A stretch of 37,287 nucleotides of DNA from positions 1 to 37,287 of the forward strand of contig CALMPG010000151.1 in the NCBI GenBank assembly GCA_937871915.1, given 5' to 3'. The stretch is from an uncultured Phycisphaerales bacterium. GTDB lineage: Bacteria > Planctomycetota > Phycisphaerae > Phycisphaerales > UBA1924. Below are positions 1 to 8,454 of this stretch, piece after piece; positions within the stretch are counted from its first letter, which is position 1; every line of letters starts with the position of its first letter. The notes under the pieces were generated by a model. The model worked only from the letters and a program-made list of their open reading frames with translations, was not told the origin of the DNA and did not search any database. The translations under genes and the position numbers were made by a program.

Positions 1-1390
1 CCGCCCCGTCACCCGGCGCGCCCACTCCCCCCGCTCCCCCACCGTTCCCAACAGCCCACGACGGATACACCCACGACACCACCAACGGCCGCGAAGAGAT
101 CAGACCCACCGCCGAATCCCCCCCATCCGCAAACGGGGCGACCCGAACCGCGTTGGGGGCCAGCCCCGCATAGTCGCGCGCCGCCGCCGTTTCCACGCCC
201 AGCTGCCTCTCCACCCGCGAGATCCACGCCGCGATCGGCCCGTCGAGCGACCTCGCCAGCCCGCACGTGTCCGACGAGCGAAACCCGAAGCTGCACGACA
301 CCCGCCCCCCCGGTTCAAACACGCGGCACACCGCCGCCTGGTTCGACCCCATCGCCCGCTTCGCCTCGTCCGGCAGCGGCAGGAGCGCGCCGATCGTGGT
401 GAACCTCGCCCACGACCCGATCACCCGCGGCAGGGGCGCGGTCTGCACCACCGCCAGCAGCGACCCCGACGACAACGCCCGAAACGACGCATCGCTCGTC
501 GCCTCGATCGCCAGCAGTTCTTCCCGGCGCGCACGCTGCCGAACGACCACGCGCGACCGCCACGTTGCGCCCCCGCGCCCCGTGGCATCGTCGAGCACGG
601 GCTGGCCCGACAGCAGAATAAAGTCTCCCCAGGCGCTACCCCCACCCCCCCCGCCCAGCGCCCAGATGAACATCACCATCGGCGCATCCACGCCCCCGAG
701 CCGCTCCGCCTCCCGCACCTGCGCCATCACATCCAGCCCCGCCAGCGTGCGCGCCTCCGGCGCGCCCTTCGCCGGAGGCGTCAACCGCCGCAGAATTTCA
801 TCGAACAACTCACCCTTCCCCGTCGCCCCGAGCACCAGCGTCACCCGTGACGCTCCGGCGCCCCTGCCACCCGCGTCCCAGTGGTGCGTCGCCAGCTCAT
901 ACTCCCCGTTCTCGAGCGTCAGAATCTGGTGCCCCTCCACGATCGCCCGCGGCGCGGCCAGCAGCCGCTCCTTCAACCGCTGCTCCGTCTCCGCCGACAC
1001 ATCGCTCAGCAGGGCCCATCGACGATCGTTCCCCTCCCCCACTCCCTTCGATACCACCGCCACCCGCCCGCCAAGCAATCGGTCGAACGCCTCGTTGCTC
1101 GACCACCCCATCTGCCCCGCGAGCCCCTCCCACGCCTTGACCATCTCCGCCATCGTCCCCGCGTCGCCCAGGAACTTCCCCGCCGCGTCCCCCCACGGCG
1201 AGGCCCGGATCGCCGCCCCCTTCCGCACCACCACCGCCAGGTCGATGTCCTCCGGCAGCGTCTCCAGCAGGCCGCCCACGCCCTCCGCGGGCGCATCCGC
1301 ACCGGCCGCCGGCCGAGCCGTGGGCTGGACACTCGCCAGCCACGCCGCGAACAGGCACACCATCGCGATGGAAGCGCTCCGAACGATCAT
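1..1390 (-). CDS. Exported protein of unknown function, C-terminus beyond window
   Basis: Reading leftward from an ATG at 1390, an uninterrupted frame of about 463 codons runs off the left edge, so the C-terminus is missing. The N-terminus MIVRSASIAMVCLFAAWLAS is a signal peptide, followed by a Pro/Ala linker. The mature part has segments such as LPEDIDLAVVVRKG, LLGGRVAVVSKG and TLAGLDVMAQVREAERL. This pattern loosely recalls bacterial DUF3352-type proteins; that link is weak. A GTG at 1393 is an alternative start. It lies 69 nt downstream of the anti-sigma-like gene on the same strand, so it is probably the third gene of the sigma-factor operon and may be an envelope protein under the same control. 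Function unknown; the frame itself is well supported by codon usage. Confidence 0.75.
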   Translation of the reverse strand, partial: MIVRSASIAMVCLFAAWLASVQPTARPAAGADAPAEGVGGLLETLPEDIDLAVVVRKGAAIRASPWGDAAGKFLGDAGTMAEMVKAWEGLAGQMGWSSNEAFDRLLGGRVAVVSKGVGEGNDRRWALLSDVSAETEQRLKERLLAAPRAIVEGHQILTLENGEYELATHHWDAGGRGAGASRVTLVLGATGKGELFDEILRRLTPPAKGAPEARTLAGLDVMAQVREAERLGGVDAPMVMFIWALGGGGGGSAWGDFILLSGQPVLDDATGRGGATWRSRVVVRQRARREELLAIEATSDASFRALSSGSLLAVVQTAPLPRVIGSWARFTTIGALLPLPDEAKRAMGSNQAAVCRVFEPGGRVSCSFGFRSSDTCGLARSLDGPIAAWISRVERQLGVETAAARDYAGLAPNAVRVAPFADGGDSAVGLISSRPLVVSWVYPSWAVGNGGGAGGVGAPGDGA

Positions 1391-1459
1391 CACTCGATTG
1401 AACCGGCGAAGGGTTGAGGGGGTTTCGCGGACGTGCCCGTCGCGACGCGAATGGCGCGA

Positions 1460-2173
1460 CTAGCGGGGGAGGATAACCCCGTCCAGGTCGTGCTCAAGAA
1501 ACGCCGGCACGACTCTCGCACGAGGCACATCCGCCGAGAACACCGCCGTGCGAACCGCGCTGCTCGACAGGATCGACTCCCTCGGGAACACCGACGCCTC
1601 GAACCGGGACGCCATCGTGCCGCCGGCCGACCGACCGAAGTCCGGCGCGGCCGGCGTATCGATCGCGACCGCCTGCGAAGGAGCCGCGATCGGCTTCGCC
1701 GCCGCCACGCTCGCCGGAACCAGCGCCACCATCCGCCGCCCCTCGTTCTCCGAGATGCTCGCCACCGTCGCCATCGCCGAAAGGAACTGCGTCGCGTCGG
1801 ATTCCCGCACGCTCAGCATCGGCCCGCGAAGCGGAATCAGTTTCGACGGGTCCAGCCGCGACGCCGCGGCACACTCCACGCACTGCACCACATCCGACAC
1901 CGGCGCGGCCTGCATCGTCGCCATCCGAACGGCCCTGGGCGCCACCCGATACGCCATCGCGACCATCAACGTCGTCGCCGCCACGCACACACCCAGCCCG
2001 ATCCGCACCCACGGCAGCCGCCTTCGCACGCTCGGGGCCAGGAACGGCCGCTCGGCGTCCACGCGGTCCAGGATCGACGACGTGAAGTCCGGAGCCTCAA
2101 TGGGCGACTCGCGCAGCGTCTCCGCCACCCGCCGAATGTCGTCCAACCGCGCTCGTCGCTTGCGCTCGTTCAC
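1460..2173 (-). CDS. Putative anti-sigma factor, single-pass membrane protein
   Basis: This 237-residue protein starts at GTG 2173, whose GTGA overlaps the stop codon of the upstream sigma gene, a layout that couples translation of the two. A charged N-terminal cytoplasmic part (about residues 1-50) precedes one hydrophobic segment (about 56-76, containing IGLGVCVAATTLMVAMA) and a roughly 160-residue outer part. No zinc-type HxxxCxxC anti-sigma motif is visible; a lone CVEC lies in the outer region. The call therefore rests on gene order, topology and length: in ECF sigma operons the next gene normally encodes the membrane anti-sigma that holds the sigma factor inactive. A membrane protein of other function is possible. 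Confidence 0.65.
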   Translation of the reverse strand: MNERKRRARLDDIRRVAETLRESPIEAPDFTSSILDRVDAERPFLAPSVRRRLPWVRIGLGVCVAATTLMVAMAYRVAPRAVRMATMQAAPVSDVVQCVECAAASRLDPSKLIPLRGPMLSVRESDATQFLSAMATVASISENEGRRMVALVPASVAAAKPIAAPSQAVAIDTPAAPDFGRSAGGTMASRFEASVFPRESILSSSAVRTAVFSADVPRARVVPAFLEHDLDGVILPR

Positions 2174-2784
2174 ACCTCACCCCCGGCCGCCCCCACCCAT
2201 GCGCCCATCATCTCGGAAACGTGCCGACCGAACCGCTCGTGCTCGCTGAGCAGCTGCCGCATCCGCTGGCGCCCGCGATGCAGGTGGCTCTTGATCGTTC
2301 CCTCGGGCATCTCCATGTGCTCGGAGATCTGCACGATCGGCCACTCGAGCTGATGGAACAGCACCACGATCTCGCGCTGATCCTCGGAGAGTTGCTGCAA
2401 GGCCCAGTCGATCGCGAGCTTCGCGTTCGTCGTCACCTCATCGCCGATCGTCGGCGACTCGGGTGCGTCGAAATCTCCCTCGCTCCCCGCCACGACATCC
2501 GAGTCGTAGCACGGCTTGTGCTTCTGGCACGCGTTCACATACAGCCGCTTGGCGATGGTGAACAGCCACGTGGAAAACCGAAACCGGAAGTCAAACCGGC
2601 TCAGGTTGGTCAGGGCCCGCACAAACGCATCCTGCACGATGTCCTCGGCCACCTCCGGCCGCCCCGACATCCGCAGCATGTACGCGTACAACGAGGCCTG
2701 GTGGGCCTTGATGAACTCCGCCGCGGCGAGGCGGTCGCCCGCGATCGCTCGCCGCATCATGATTTCTTCCTCGGCGCGGGTCAT
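2170..2784 (-). CDS. ECF-type RNA polymerase sigma factor
   Basis: This 204-residue protein has both sigma-70 domains of the ECF class. Region 2 holds AEDIVQDAFVRAL and the FSTWLFTIAKRLYVNA helix that binds the -10 element. Region 4 holds LSEDQREIVVLFH and a helix-turn-helix ending GTIKSHLHRGRQRMR that reads the -35 element. It should direct RNA polymerase to a stress or envelope regulon. ATG 2784 (MTRAEEEIMM) gives the normal ECF length; longer in-frame starts would run into unrelated sequence shared with the toxin locus. TATATT at 2793-2798 lies just upstream, so the transcript may be nearly leaderless. Its stop overlaps the next gene by GTGA. The family is clear; the subgroup is not. Confidence 0.92.
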   Translation of the reverse strand: MTRAEEEIMMRRAIAGDRLAAAEFIKAHQASLYAYMLRMSGRPEVAEDIVQDAFVRALTNLSRFDFRFRFSTWLFTIAKRLYVNACQKHKPCYDSDVVAGSEGDFDAPESPTIGDEVTTNAKLAIDWALQQLSEDQREIVVLFHQLEWPIVQISEHMEMPEGTIKSHLHRGRQRMRQLLSEHERFGRHVSEMMGAWVGAAGGEV

Positions 2785-2792
2785 CGTGATGG

Positions 2793-2798
2793 AATATA
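2793..2798 (-). promoter_or_regulatory. Possible -10 element of the sigma operon
   Basis: TATATT on the minus strand ends 8 nt before the sigma-factor ATG. An AAC-containing segment (CACAACC) lies about 17-20 nt further upstream, as in many ECF-recognised promoters, which would fit autoregulation. A start site here would leave almost no 5' leader. Seen by eye only. Confidence 0.3.
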
Positions 2799-3008
2799 CC
2801 GCATACCGGGGAGGAAGGTTGTGAGGATCCGAACGAACTCGCCGTCTTTGCCGAATATTCGTTCTGTTTTTGTTTGGGTATATTGGCATAGGCAACTCTG
2901 AGACACCCTGACGTGGGACGCGCCAACTTCCGCCATGTTCCGCAATCCCGGTTCTCAGACTCGAACGGCAACCAAGGGGTCCCCCTTCGGCCCGCGCGCC
3001 GTGATCGA

Positions 3009-3390
3009 TCAATACGGCCGCACAACCCGAAGCCCCTTGAACACCTTGAAGCGCTTGTCGTTGAGCGTCACGACCGGCAGCCCGAGCCGAAGGGCCGTCG
3101 CGGCGATCAGGCAGTCCGGCCAGCCGACCCCGTGCGAGAGTGAATACCGCTTTGCGAACACCACGCAATGGTCGAAATCGATGGGTGCAACGCGGACGCG
3201 ATCGAACCTCGCCAGAAGCTCGCTGAGAGCGCAGGTCCCGCCGATCCCGCGCGCCCGCGACCACCTCCGCTTCGGCGACCGGATGGACGACCATCGCCGA
3301 CTCGCCCCGCGATCCCACAAACACCACGGCCTCTCGCACACCCAAGGAGAGGTCAACCAGCAGCGATGAGTCCAGAAGCACCTCAGCCAC
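3009..3390 (-). pseudogene. VapC-like PIN-domain toxin, broken by a frameshift
   Basis: The first half reads from GTG 3390 (MAEVLLDSSLLVDLSLG, then VAEAEVVAGARD). The second half reads in the next frame and ends at 3009 (ALSELLARFDRV, then GVGWPDCLIAATALRLGLPV and TLNDKRFKVF). Together they make a standard PIN ribonuclease of about 126 residues, with the N-terminal Asp (LLDSS), the middle Glu (AEAEVV) and the late Asp (GWPDCLIAATA) of the metal site. The frame changes near 3225-3250, where one extra base would explain it. Its start overlaps the antitoxin gene by 8 nt, the usual antitoxin-toxin order. It may be a truly inactivated toxin or a sequencing error; the window alone cannot decide. 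Confidence 0.75.
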
Positions 3391-3694
3391 GCCGCCCCCG
3401 ACCCAGCGACCGCTCCCGCAGCCTCGCCATGATCTCGAGCGTCGTCAGACCCTTCCACTCGGGGCGGTCTTTCCACATCCCAAACCCCGGCAGTTTGTCC
3501 AAAGGCGGCGTCTTCTGCTTCGACTTCTTCTTGCTCTTCTTCGCGGCCTTCTTCCCCGCGCGGTTGGTCGCGCGGTCCGCGGTGCGCATGACCTCCACGG
3601 GCGTTCCATCGGGGACCTCGCCGTGGGTATTGATCACGATCAAACCGTCGCGCACAACCGTTCGGAAACCCTTGGCTTCACCTTCCCCAGTCAT
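3383..3694 (-). CDS. VapB-like antitoxin of a type II toxin-antitoxin pair
   Basis: This 103-residue protein starts at ATG 3694 (MTGEGEAKGF). The N-terminal half (RTVVRDGLIVINTHGEVPDGTPVEVM) looks like a small beta-rich DNA-binding or dimerisation domain. A Lys-rich linker (KKAAKKSKKKSKQK) leads to LPGFGMWKDRPEWKGL and a terminal helix, the kind of tail with which such antitoxins wrap their PIN toxin. It precedes and overlaps the toxin gene by 8 nt. A longer reading from 3745 would cross a hairpin at 3710-3732 and is less likely. It should neutralise the neighbouring PIN RNase and repress its own promoter; with the toxin frame broken it may be a leftover. Confidence 0.7.
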   Translation of the reverse strand: MTGEGEAKGFRTVVRDGLIVINTHGEVPDGTPVEVMRTADRATNRAGKKAAKKSKKKSKQKTPPLDKLPGFGMWKDRPEWKGLTTLEIMARLRERSLGRGRRG

Positions 3695-3709
3695 ACTCGA
3701 ATGAGCAAG

Positions 3710-3732
3710 GCCCGGACGTTCTCTGTCCGGGC
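3710..3732 (-). other. Inverted repeat upstream of the antitoxin gene
   Basis: GCCCGGAC and GTCCGGGC form a perfect 8-bp inverted repeat with a 7-nt loop, 16 nt ahead of the antitoxin ATG. No T tract follows on the minus strand, so it is not a typical terminator. It could be an operator for the antitoxin or an RNA hairpin. Confidence 0.4.
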
Positions 3733-3830
3733 CTCGCGTCCGCATCGGTCTGATTCTCGCCCACCGGAGTGAGTGTTCCCGCGTTCGAGCGGCGGATCGG
3801 GCCTACTGCCGTCCCCGCCTTCCAAAGAGG

Positions 3831-3858
3831 CTCGGCACGGGCCCGCGCCCGTGCCGAG
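3831..3858 (-). terminator. Terminator of the B12-fold gene
   Basis: A perfect 12-bp stem (CTCGGCACGGGC pairing with GCCCGTGCCGAG) with a CCGC loop lies 17 nt past the stop at 3876. It is followed on the minus strand by CCTCTTTGG. Confidence 0.65.
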
Positions 3859-3875
3859 AGGGTTGCTTCTTGCGA

Positions 3876-4580
3876 TCACGCGGCCTTGGCCTTGCGCTTG
3901 CCGCGCCCGACCGTCCGCTGGTTGACCTCGGCCCGGCGCTCCGGCTCCTCGATGAGCATCTCGGCCATCTCCATGGGCGTGGTGGCCCACAGGTCCGCGC
4001 CGATCTCCTCGGCCAGGCCCTCGGCCCGGTTGAACACGCCGCCGCCGACGACGATCTGCGTGCCGTTCGAGGCCCCGATCTCTCGCAGCGTGTCGATCAG
4101 CCCGCGGATCTCCGGCAGATCCTGCGGCGCCGAGCAGAACATCATCAGCACATCCGGCTTGTCCTCGTTCACGCGGGAGAGCACCTCGTCGGTCGCGATG
4201 CCCGCGCCGCCAAACCGCACCTCGAACCCGCTCGACTCGAGCACATCCACGGCCATCTGCGCCCCGAGCTCCTCGTTCTCGCTCGGCCCGCAGAACGCCA
4301 GCACGGTGCGCCCCTTGGAGTAGTCCAGGGTCAGCATCGACGCGTTCTGGTCGATCAGCTGCCGGAGCAGCCGAACGGCCATGTGGTGGCACATCCGCGT
4401 CAACTGGTCCGCCTTGTACAGCTTCTCGATCTGCTGGTGCGTCGGCCAGAACATCTCGGTGATCAGGTTCAGCGGCCCGCCCACGGCGGTCCTGGCCTGC
4501 TCCACCACCGACCGGGCCATCGGGCGATCGCCCGCGATCAGGGCCTCGAAGAATCGTTCCATCAATACCTGCTGTTGCAT
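3876..4580 (-). CDS. Corrinoid (B12)-binding-fold protein lacking the ligand histidine
   Basis: This 234-residue protein starts at ATG 4580 (MQQQVLMERF). Residues about 5-80 are a helical cap like the B12-binding_2 domain (MARSVVEQARTAV, then WPTHQQIEKLYKADQL). Residues about 88-215 are a Rossmann-like B12-binding fold (VLESSGFEVRFGG, QIVVGGGVFNRAEGLAEEIGADLW). In true cobalamin binders the first loop carries DxHxxG, whose His ligates cobalt. Here it reads GPSENEELG (about 98-106), with neither Asp nor His. The fold is recognisable but base-off/His-on binding is unlikely. It may be a regulator or sensor using another cofactor or none. The C-terminal basic tail GRGKRKAKAA may bind nucleic acid. 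It is monocistronic, with a strong terminator. Confidence 0.8.
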   Translation of the reverse strand: MQQQVLMERFFEALIAGDRPMARSVVEQARTAVGGPLNLITEMFWPTHQQIEKLYKADQLTRMCHHMAVRLLRQLIDQNASMLTLDYSKGRTVLAFCGPSENEELGAQMAVDVLESSGFEVRFGGAGIATDEVLSRVNEDKPDVLMMFCSAPQDLPEIRGLIDTLREIGASNGTQIVVGGGVFNRAEGLAEEIGADLWATTPMEMAEMLIEEPERRAEVNQRTVGRGKRKAKAA

Positions 4581-4821
4581 GACCGGTCTCCGGCTCGTTT
4601 TGGAACCCGCATCGCCTCCGGCGATGGGGTCCTGTGTTTTCTGAGCCGGCGGGTCTCCGTCCCAACCGGGTCGTGTTTCGACCCGCTTGTGATCGGGATT
4701 CGTCCCGGAGTGTGCCGCGTTTCGACCTCGCAAATCTCCGGGCCCCGAGTAATCGGACCCAGCCGCGCAACGCACGTCTCAGGGTGCTGATAAGTCCCCC
4801 ATCGCCCCCGAACGCGCAGAT

Positions 4822-5625
4822 TCAGGCCCGCCCCAGATAGCAGACGCACACCCCAAAAGTAAGGGGGATCGACTCGATCTGCGTAAAACCCGCGCCCCGA
4901 AGCCGGTCGCACATCTCCCCACGCGACATAAACGTCGCCACCGACTTCGGCAAGTACTTGTAAGCACCGGACTTATCGCGAGCGATCAGCGTCGCCGTCC
5001 GCGGCATCACCTGCTCGCAATACACCCGGTTGAACCATCGCGCCGGCCCGAACGCCGGCTCGCTGAACTCCAGGATCGCCACCCGCCCCCCCGGACGCAG
5101 CACCCGCCGAAACTCCCCGATCGCCTTCCCCGGATCCAGCACGTTCCGGATCCCGAACGCGATCGTCACCACATCCACTGAGGCGTCCTCCATCGGCAAC
5201 CTTTGCGCGTCTCCCTGGATGTAGGTGATCCGATCGGCCCGCCGCGTTCCCCCCAGTTTCATCGCCCGCTGCCTCGCCACCTCCAGCATCTGGGGCGTGA
5301 AGTCCAGCCCGATCACCCTCTCCGCCCCCGCCGCGGCCAGCGCTTCCGTCAGATCCCCCGTCCCGCACGCCACATCCAGGCACGTGTCGGTGGTCCTCAC
5401 CCCCACCCGCCTCACGGCGAACCTCCGCCACGCCTGATCCCGCCCGAACGAGTGCAGCCGGTTGTTCAGGTCGTACGACCCGGCGATGGCCGCGAACATC
5501 CGCCGCACCCGCTCGGGTTTGTCCGAGCGCGCATGCGGGTTGGCCGCCAGATCATCGCTCGACCACGCGGGGGCCGGTGAGGTCGGTTCATCGGGTTGTG
5601 CAGGCACGCTCGTCACGATTCCCAA
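4822..5625 (-). CDS. ubiE: Demethylmenaquinone methyltransferase (MenG/UbiE)
   Basis: This SAM-dependent C-methyltransferase catalyses the last step of menaquinone synthesis, methylating demethylmenaquinone at the membrane surface. The family signature YDLNNRLHSFGRDQAWRR follows a variable N-terminus. Motif I is CLDVACGTGDLTEAL, the next strand is RVIGLDFTPQML, and IAFGIRNVLDPGKAI with FRRVLRPGGRVAILEFSEP are UbiE-specific. The length of 267 residues is slightly above the usual 230-250 because of a Pro-rich N-terminal extension. The start is uncertain: TTG 5625, or GTG 5616 preceded by GGGAAT. It is divergent from the M48 peptidase gene, 51 nt away, so the two share a short promoter region. 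The role fits an anaerobic or menaquinone-based respiratory chain together with nuoH. Confidence 0.93.
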   Translation of the reverse strand: MGIVTSVPAQPDEPTSPAPAWSSDDLAANPHARSDKPERVRRMFAAIAGSYDLNNRLHSFGRDQAWRRFAVRRVGVRTTDTCLDVACGTGDLTEALAAAGAERVIGLDFTPQMLEVARQRAMKLGGTRRADRITYIQGDAQRLPMEDASVDVVTIAFGIRNVLDPGKAIGEFRRVLRPGGRVAILEFSEPAFGPARWFNRVYCEQVMPRTATLIARDKSGAYKYLPKSVATFMSRGEMCDRLRGAGFTQIESIPLTFGVCVCYLGRA

Positions 5626-5676
5626 CCATACGCGCGCCTACAAACTCCCCTCCCTCCCGCTCGCAAAGGAGCCCCC

Positions 5677-6696
5677 ATGACCACGAACCTCGCCCGCACC
5701 CTCGCCCTGGCCGCCCTCGCGACCGCCTCGATCTTCGCCGCGGCCTGCTCCACCAACCCAACCACCGGCCGCAAGCAGTTCACCTCCCTCTCCCGCGACG
5801 AGGAAGTCCACATCGGCATGACCGAGGGTCCCAAGATGACCCAGGAGTTCGGCGGAGAGGTGCCCGACCCCCGCCTTCGGGCCTACATCGATGAGGTCGG
5901 CCAGAAGCTCAAGAACTACACCGAGGTGGACGGCCCCACCCGCACGTGGACCTTCACCCTTCTGGACTCCGACGTCATCAACGCCTTCGCGCTCCCCGGC
6001 GAGCGCGTCTTCATGTCGCGCGGCCTCTCAGACCAGCTCACCTCCGAGGCCCAGCTCGCCGGCGTCCTCGGCCACGAGATCGGCCACGTCATGGCCCGCC
6101 ACACCAGCGAGCGCCTCGCCCAATCCCAATACGTCGGCCTCGGAGCCCAACTCCTCGGCGCCATCGCCGGGGCGAGCACGAAGAACGCCACCGCCGCCCA
6201 GGCCATCCCGCAGCTCGTCGGCGCGGGAGGCCAGGTCATCGTCCTCAAGTTCGGCCGCGAGCAGGAGAGCGAGGCCGACTCGCTCGGCATGCGATACATG
6301 ACCAAGGCCGGCTACAACCCGCGCGGCCAACTCCAGGTCATGGAAGTTCTCAAGCGTGAGAGCGGCGGCGGCGGCTCCATCGAGTGGCTCTCCACCCACC
6401 CCGCACCCCAGACCCGAATCGACGACATCAAGCACGCCCTCGCCACCACCTACGCCTACACCCAGTCCGGCCCGCAGGCGGGCAACTTCCAGGACTACAC
6501 CGACCGATACCGCCAGCGCTATCTCAGCCTCCGCGAACTCTCGCCCACCCCGCCCAAGAAAAAGGCCGCGCTGCCCATCGATGAGCACGGCCGCACCCGA
6601 GTGCTCGCGGCCGTCAATCTCGACGACCCGACCACGTGGTGCTCGGCCTGTCGCGACCGTGCCCACGCCGAGCATCGGATCAACGTCCAGCCCTGA
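5677..6696 (+). CDS. M48-family zinc metalloprotease, lipoprotein
   Basis: This 339-residue protein starts at ATG 5677, six nt after the AAAGGAG ribosome-binding site. The N-terminus is a lipoprotein signal ending in the lipobox AAAC (Cys24), so it should be anchored in an envelope membrane. The peptidase domain carries LGHEIGHVMARH (zinc ligands His133 and His137, catalytic Glu134) and the third-ligand motif QESEADSLGMRYM about 60 residues later, as in M48 peptidases of the LoiP/BepA type. These degrade or refold misfolded envelope proteins. The C-terminal region (STHPAPQTRIDDI) is also typical. It converges with the M19 dipeptidase gene: the two stop codons abut (TGA/TCA) without a spacer. 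Confidence 0.92.
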   Translation: MTTNLARTLALAALATASIFAAACSTNPTTGRKQFTSLSRDEEVHIGMTEGPKMTQEFGGEVPDPRLRAYIDEVGQKLKNYTEVDGPTRTWTFTLLDSDVINAFALPGERVFMSRGLSDQLTSEAQLAGVLGHEIGHVMARHTSERLAQSQYVGLGAQLLGAIAGASTKNATAAQAIPQLVGAGGQVIVLKFGREQESEADSLGMRYMTKAGYNPRGQLQVMEVLKRESGGGGSIEWLSTHPAPQTRIDDIKHALATTYAYTQSGPQAGNFQDYTDRYRQRYLSLRELSPTPPKKKAALPIDEHGRTRVLAAVNLDDPTTWCSACRDRAHAEHRINVQP

Positions 6697-7800
6697 TCAC
6701 CCGGGGATCGACCCGAACATCCGCATCCAGTTCCCCGCCGCGAAGTCCAGCACCTCGTCGTCGCTCCACCCGCGCCCGCTCAGCGCGTCGGAGATCCGCC
6801 GATAGTCGCGCGGCCGGTCGATCCCCTCCGGCATCCGATCCGCCGAGAAGCCGCCGTCCATGTCGCTGCCCATCCCGACGTGCCGGCGCGAACCCGCGAT
6901 CTCGCACACCCGCTCCACGTGCGCCACCACATCCGCCACCGTCGCCCGCCCCGCTTCCTTGAGCCCCTCGCGCAGGAACGCCGAGTACAGGTTCACGCCG
7001 ATCACCCCGCCCCGGCGCACGATCTCGCGAATCTGAACATCCGTCAGGTGCCGCTGGTTCGCCCCCGTCGGATCCGTGATCGCGCGGCAGTTCGAGTGCG
7101 ACGCAAACACCCGCCGCTGCGTCGCCTCGCACAACTCCCCGAACGACCGATCCGACAGGTGCGAGACGTCGTGCACCAGCCCCAGCCGGTCCATCTCGCG
7201 CACGAAGTCCCGCCCCATCGCCGTCAGCCCAGCCGTCGTCGAGTTCCCCCCCGCATACCGCGATGACTTCGCCCACGCCATCCCCACCGCCACCACGCCG
7301 CGCTCTTTCCACCACGCCAGCTCCGCGGGCGACCGGATCGGGTCCGCGTTCTCCATCAGAATCCCAAGGTGGATCGCGGGCTTCGCCGGCACCATCGCCA
7401 GCCGCTTGCGCGTCCAGAGCGGCGACATCTCCGCCACGCCCATCCCGCCGCGCACCTCGCCCAACCCGTCCCCCGCGCGCACCCTCGCCAGCCGATCCAG
7501 CCCGACCAGCCCTCGGTCCCGCCACGTCAGATACACCTCGATTTGCGCTCGCCCGACGACAAACGCCCGCTCCGCATCCCCCGCCGGATACCCCTCGGCC
7601 GTCTTCCCATCCGGCTCCGTGAAGATCGTCCCCAGGCACAGCCGAACGTTTCCTTCGACCAGCGACGCCAAGGTCAGCCCCGCCGTGCCCCCCCACTCGC
7701 CCCCCACCGGAATCGCCTCCGGGCGCGCCGTCATGTCGCGCCCGAGCACCGCGAGCATGGCCAGGTCCAGGTGCGCATCGAACCACGCGATATCGGCCAT
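6697..7800 (-). CDS. Membrane-dipeptidase-like metallopeptidase (family M19)
   Basis: This 367-residue protein starts at ATG 7800 (MADIAWFDAHLDLAML). Family M19 hydrolyses dipeptides at a binuclear zinc site. The visible ligand motifs are FDAHLD near the start, VHDVSHLSD in the middle and FASHSNCRAI further on, with GMGSDMDGG near the end of the barrel. The C-terminus DEVLDFAAGNWMRMF is the usual M19 ending. No signal peptide is seen, so it is probably cytoplasmic, recycling peptides. It lies 20 nt behind a lipoprotein gene on the same strand and is likely co-transcribed with it. The domain assignment is strong; the physiological substrate is not known. Confidence 0.92.
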   Translation of the reverse strand: MADIAWFDAHLDLAMLAVLGRDMTARPEAIPVGGEWGGTAGLTLASLVEGNVRLCLGTIFTEPDGKTAEGYPAGDAERAFVVGRAQIEVYLTWRDRGLVGLDRLARVRAGDGLGEVRGGMGVAEMSPLWTRKRLAMVPAKPAIHLGILMENADPIRSPAELAWWKERGVVAVGMAWAKSSRYAGGNSTTAGLTAMGRDFVREMDRLGLVHDVSHLSDRSFGELCEATQRRVFASHSNCRAITDPTGANQRHLTDVQIREIVRRGGVIGVNLYSAFLREGLKEAGRATVADVVAHVERVCEIAGSRRHVGMGSDMDGGFSADRMPEGIDRPRDYRRISDALSGRGWSDDEVLDFAAGNWMRMFGSIPG

Positions 7801-7820
7801 GCTCGCACGCGCTCCGTGAT

Positions 7821-8366
7821 TCAGTACGTCCCGAACCCCCCGCCGCGCACGTGAACCGTCGCGATCATCGTCGGCGCGTTCGGTTGCGGCCGATCGACCA
7901 TCACCTCCACCACGAGCGTGTACCACGAGTGCCGCGACGGCCTGAACCAGATCCCCTCAAACTCCGCCCGCTCGCCGTCCCACGACTCGGCGGTCTGCGA
8001 CCACCCGCCCACGAGCGGCCCGGACTTGACGCTCTCCCTCCCCGTGTCGCCGTCGGTCAGCGTCATCTTCACCCGTGTCCCCGACGAATCCACCCACGCC
8101 TGCTTCGCCGCCGTCGGCTCGTCCAGCACGATCAGCGCCAGCAGGTTGTCCCCCGGCAGCCGCTCCAGCCGGTACTCGCTCCGCGACGGCGCGGCGAGCG
8201 AGATCGGCCCCAGGTCCACGTCATACCGCGGCGCGGCCTTCGGCGAGCCCGTCATCGTCCCATCGCCCGCATACACGCCGGGGTGATACCCCGAGCACCC
8301 GCCCAGCCCCATCGCCCCCGCACACACTAGCACACCCGCCCCGCGAAATACGTTCACACACTTCAT
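7821..8366 (-). CDS. Lipoprotein of unknown function
   Basis: This 181-residue protein starts at ATG 8366, preceded by a strong AAGGAGG ribosome-binding site. The signal peptide ends in the lipobox GLGGC, predicting a lipid-anchored envelope protein. The mature part (SLAAPSRSEYRLERLPGDNLLALIVLDEP, split here only by position, then WYTLVVEVMVDRPQP) is beta-rich and matches no family I recognise. It is followed 20 nt later by the M19 dipeptidase gene and preceded by a lamin-tail protein gene, all leftward, so the three may form one operon of envelope proteins. Confidence 0.82.
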   Translation of the reverse strand: MKCVNVFRGAGVLVCAGAMGLGGCSGYHPGVYAGDGTMTGSPKAAPRYDVDLGPISLAAPSRSEYRLERLPGDNLLALIVLDEPTAAKQAWVDSSGTRVKMTLTDGDTGRESVKSGPLVGGWSQTAESWDGERAEFEGIWFRPSRHSWYTLVVEVMVDRPQPNAPTMIATVHVRGGGFGTY

Positions 8367-8454
8367 GGGATCGCCTCCTTGCGATTGAACAGACTCGGAA
8401 CGGCCAATCCTACGCCCCGCTGGACGCGACCCCGTTTCCAACTCTCCGCCCGAT

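Noticed and set aside
4581..4821. Cobalamin riboswitch upstream of the B12-fold gene
   Set aside because: I found no B12-box-like sequence or multi-stem architecture in the 241-nt gap.
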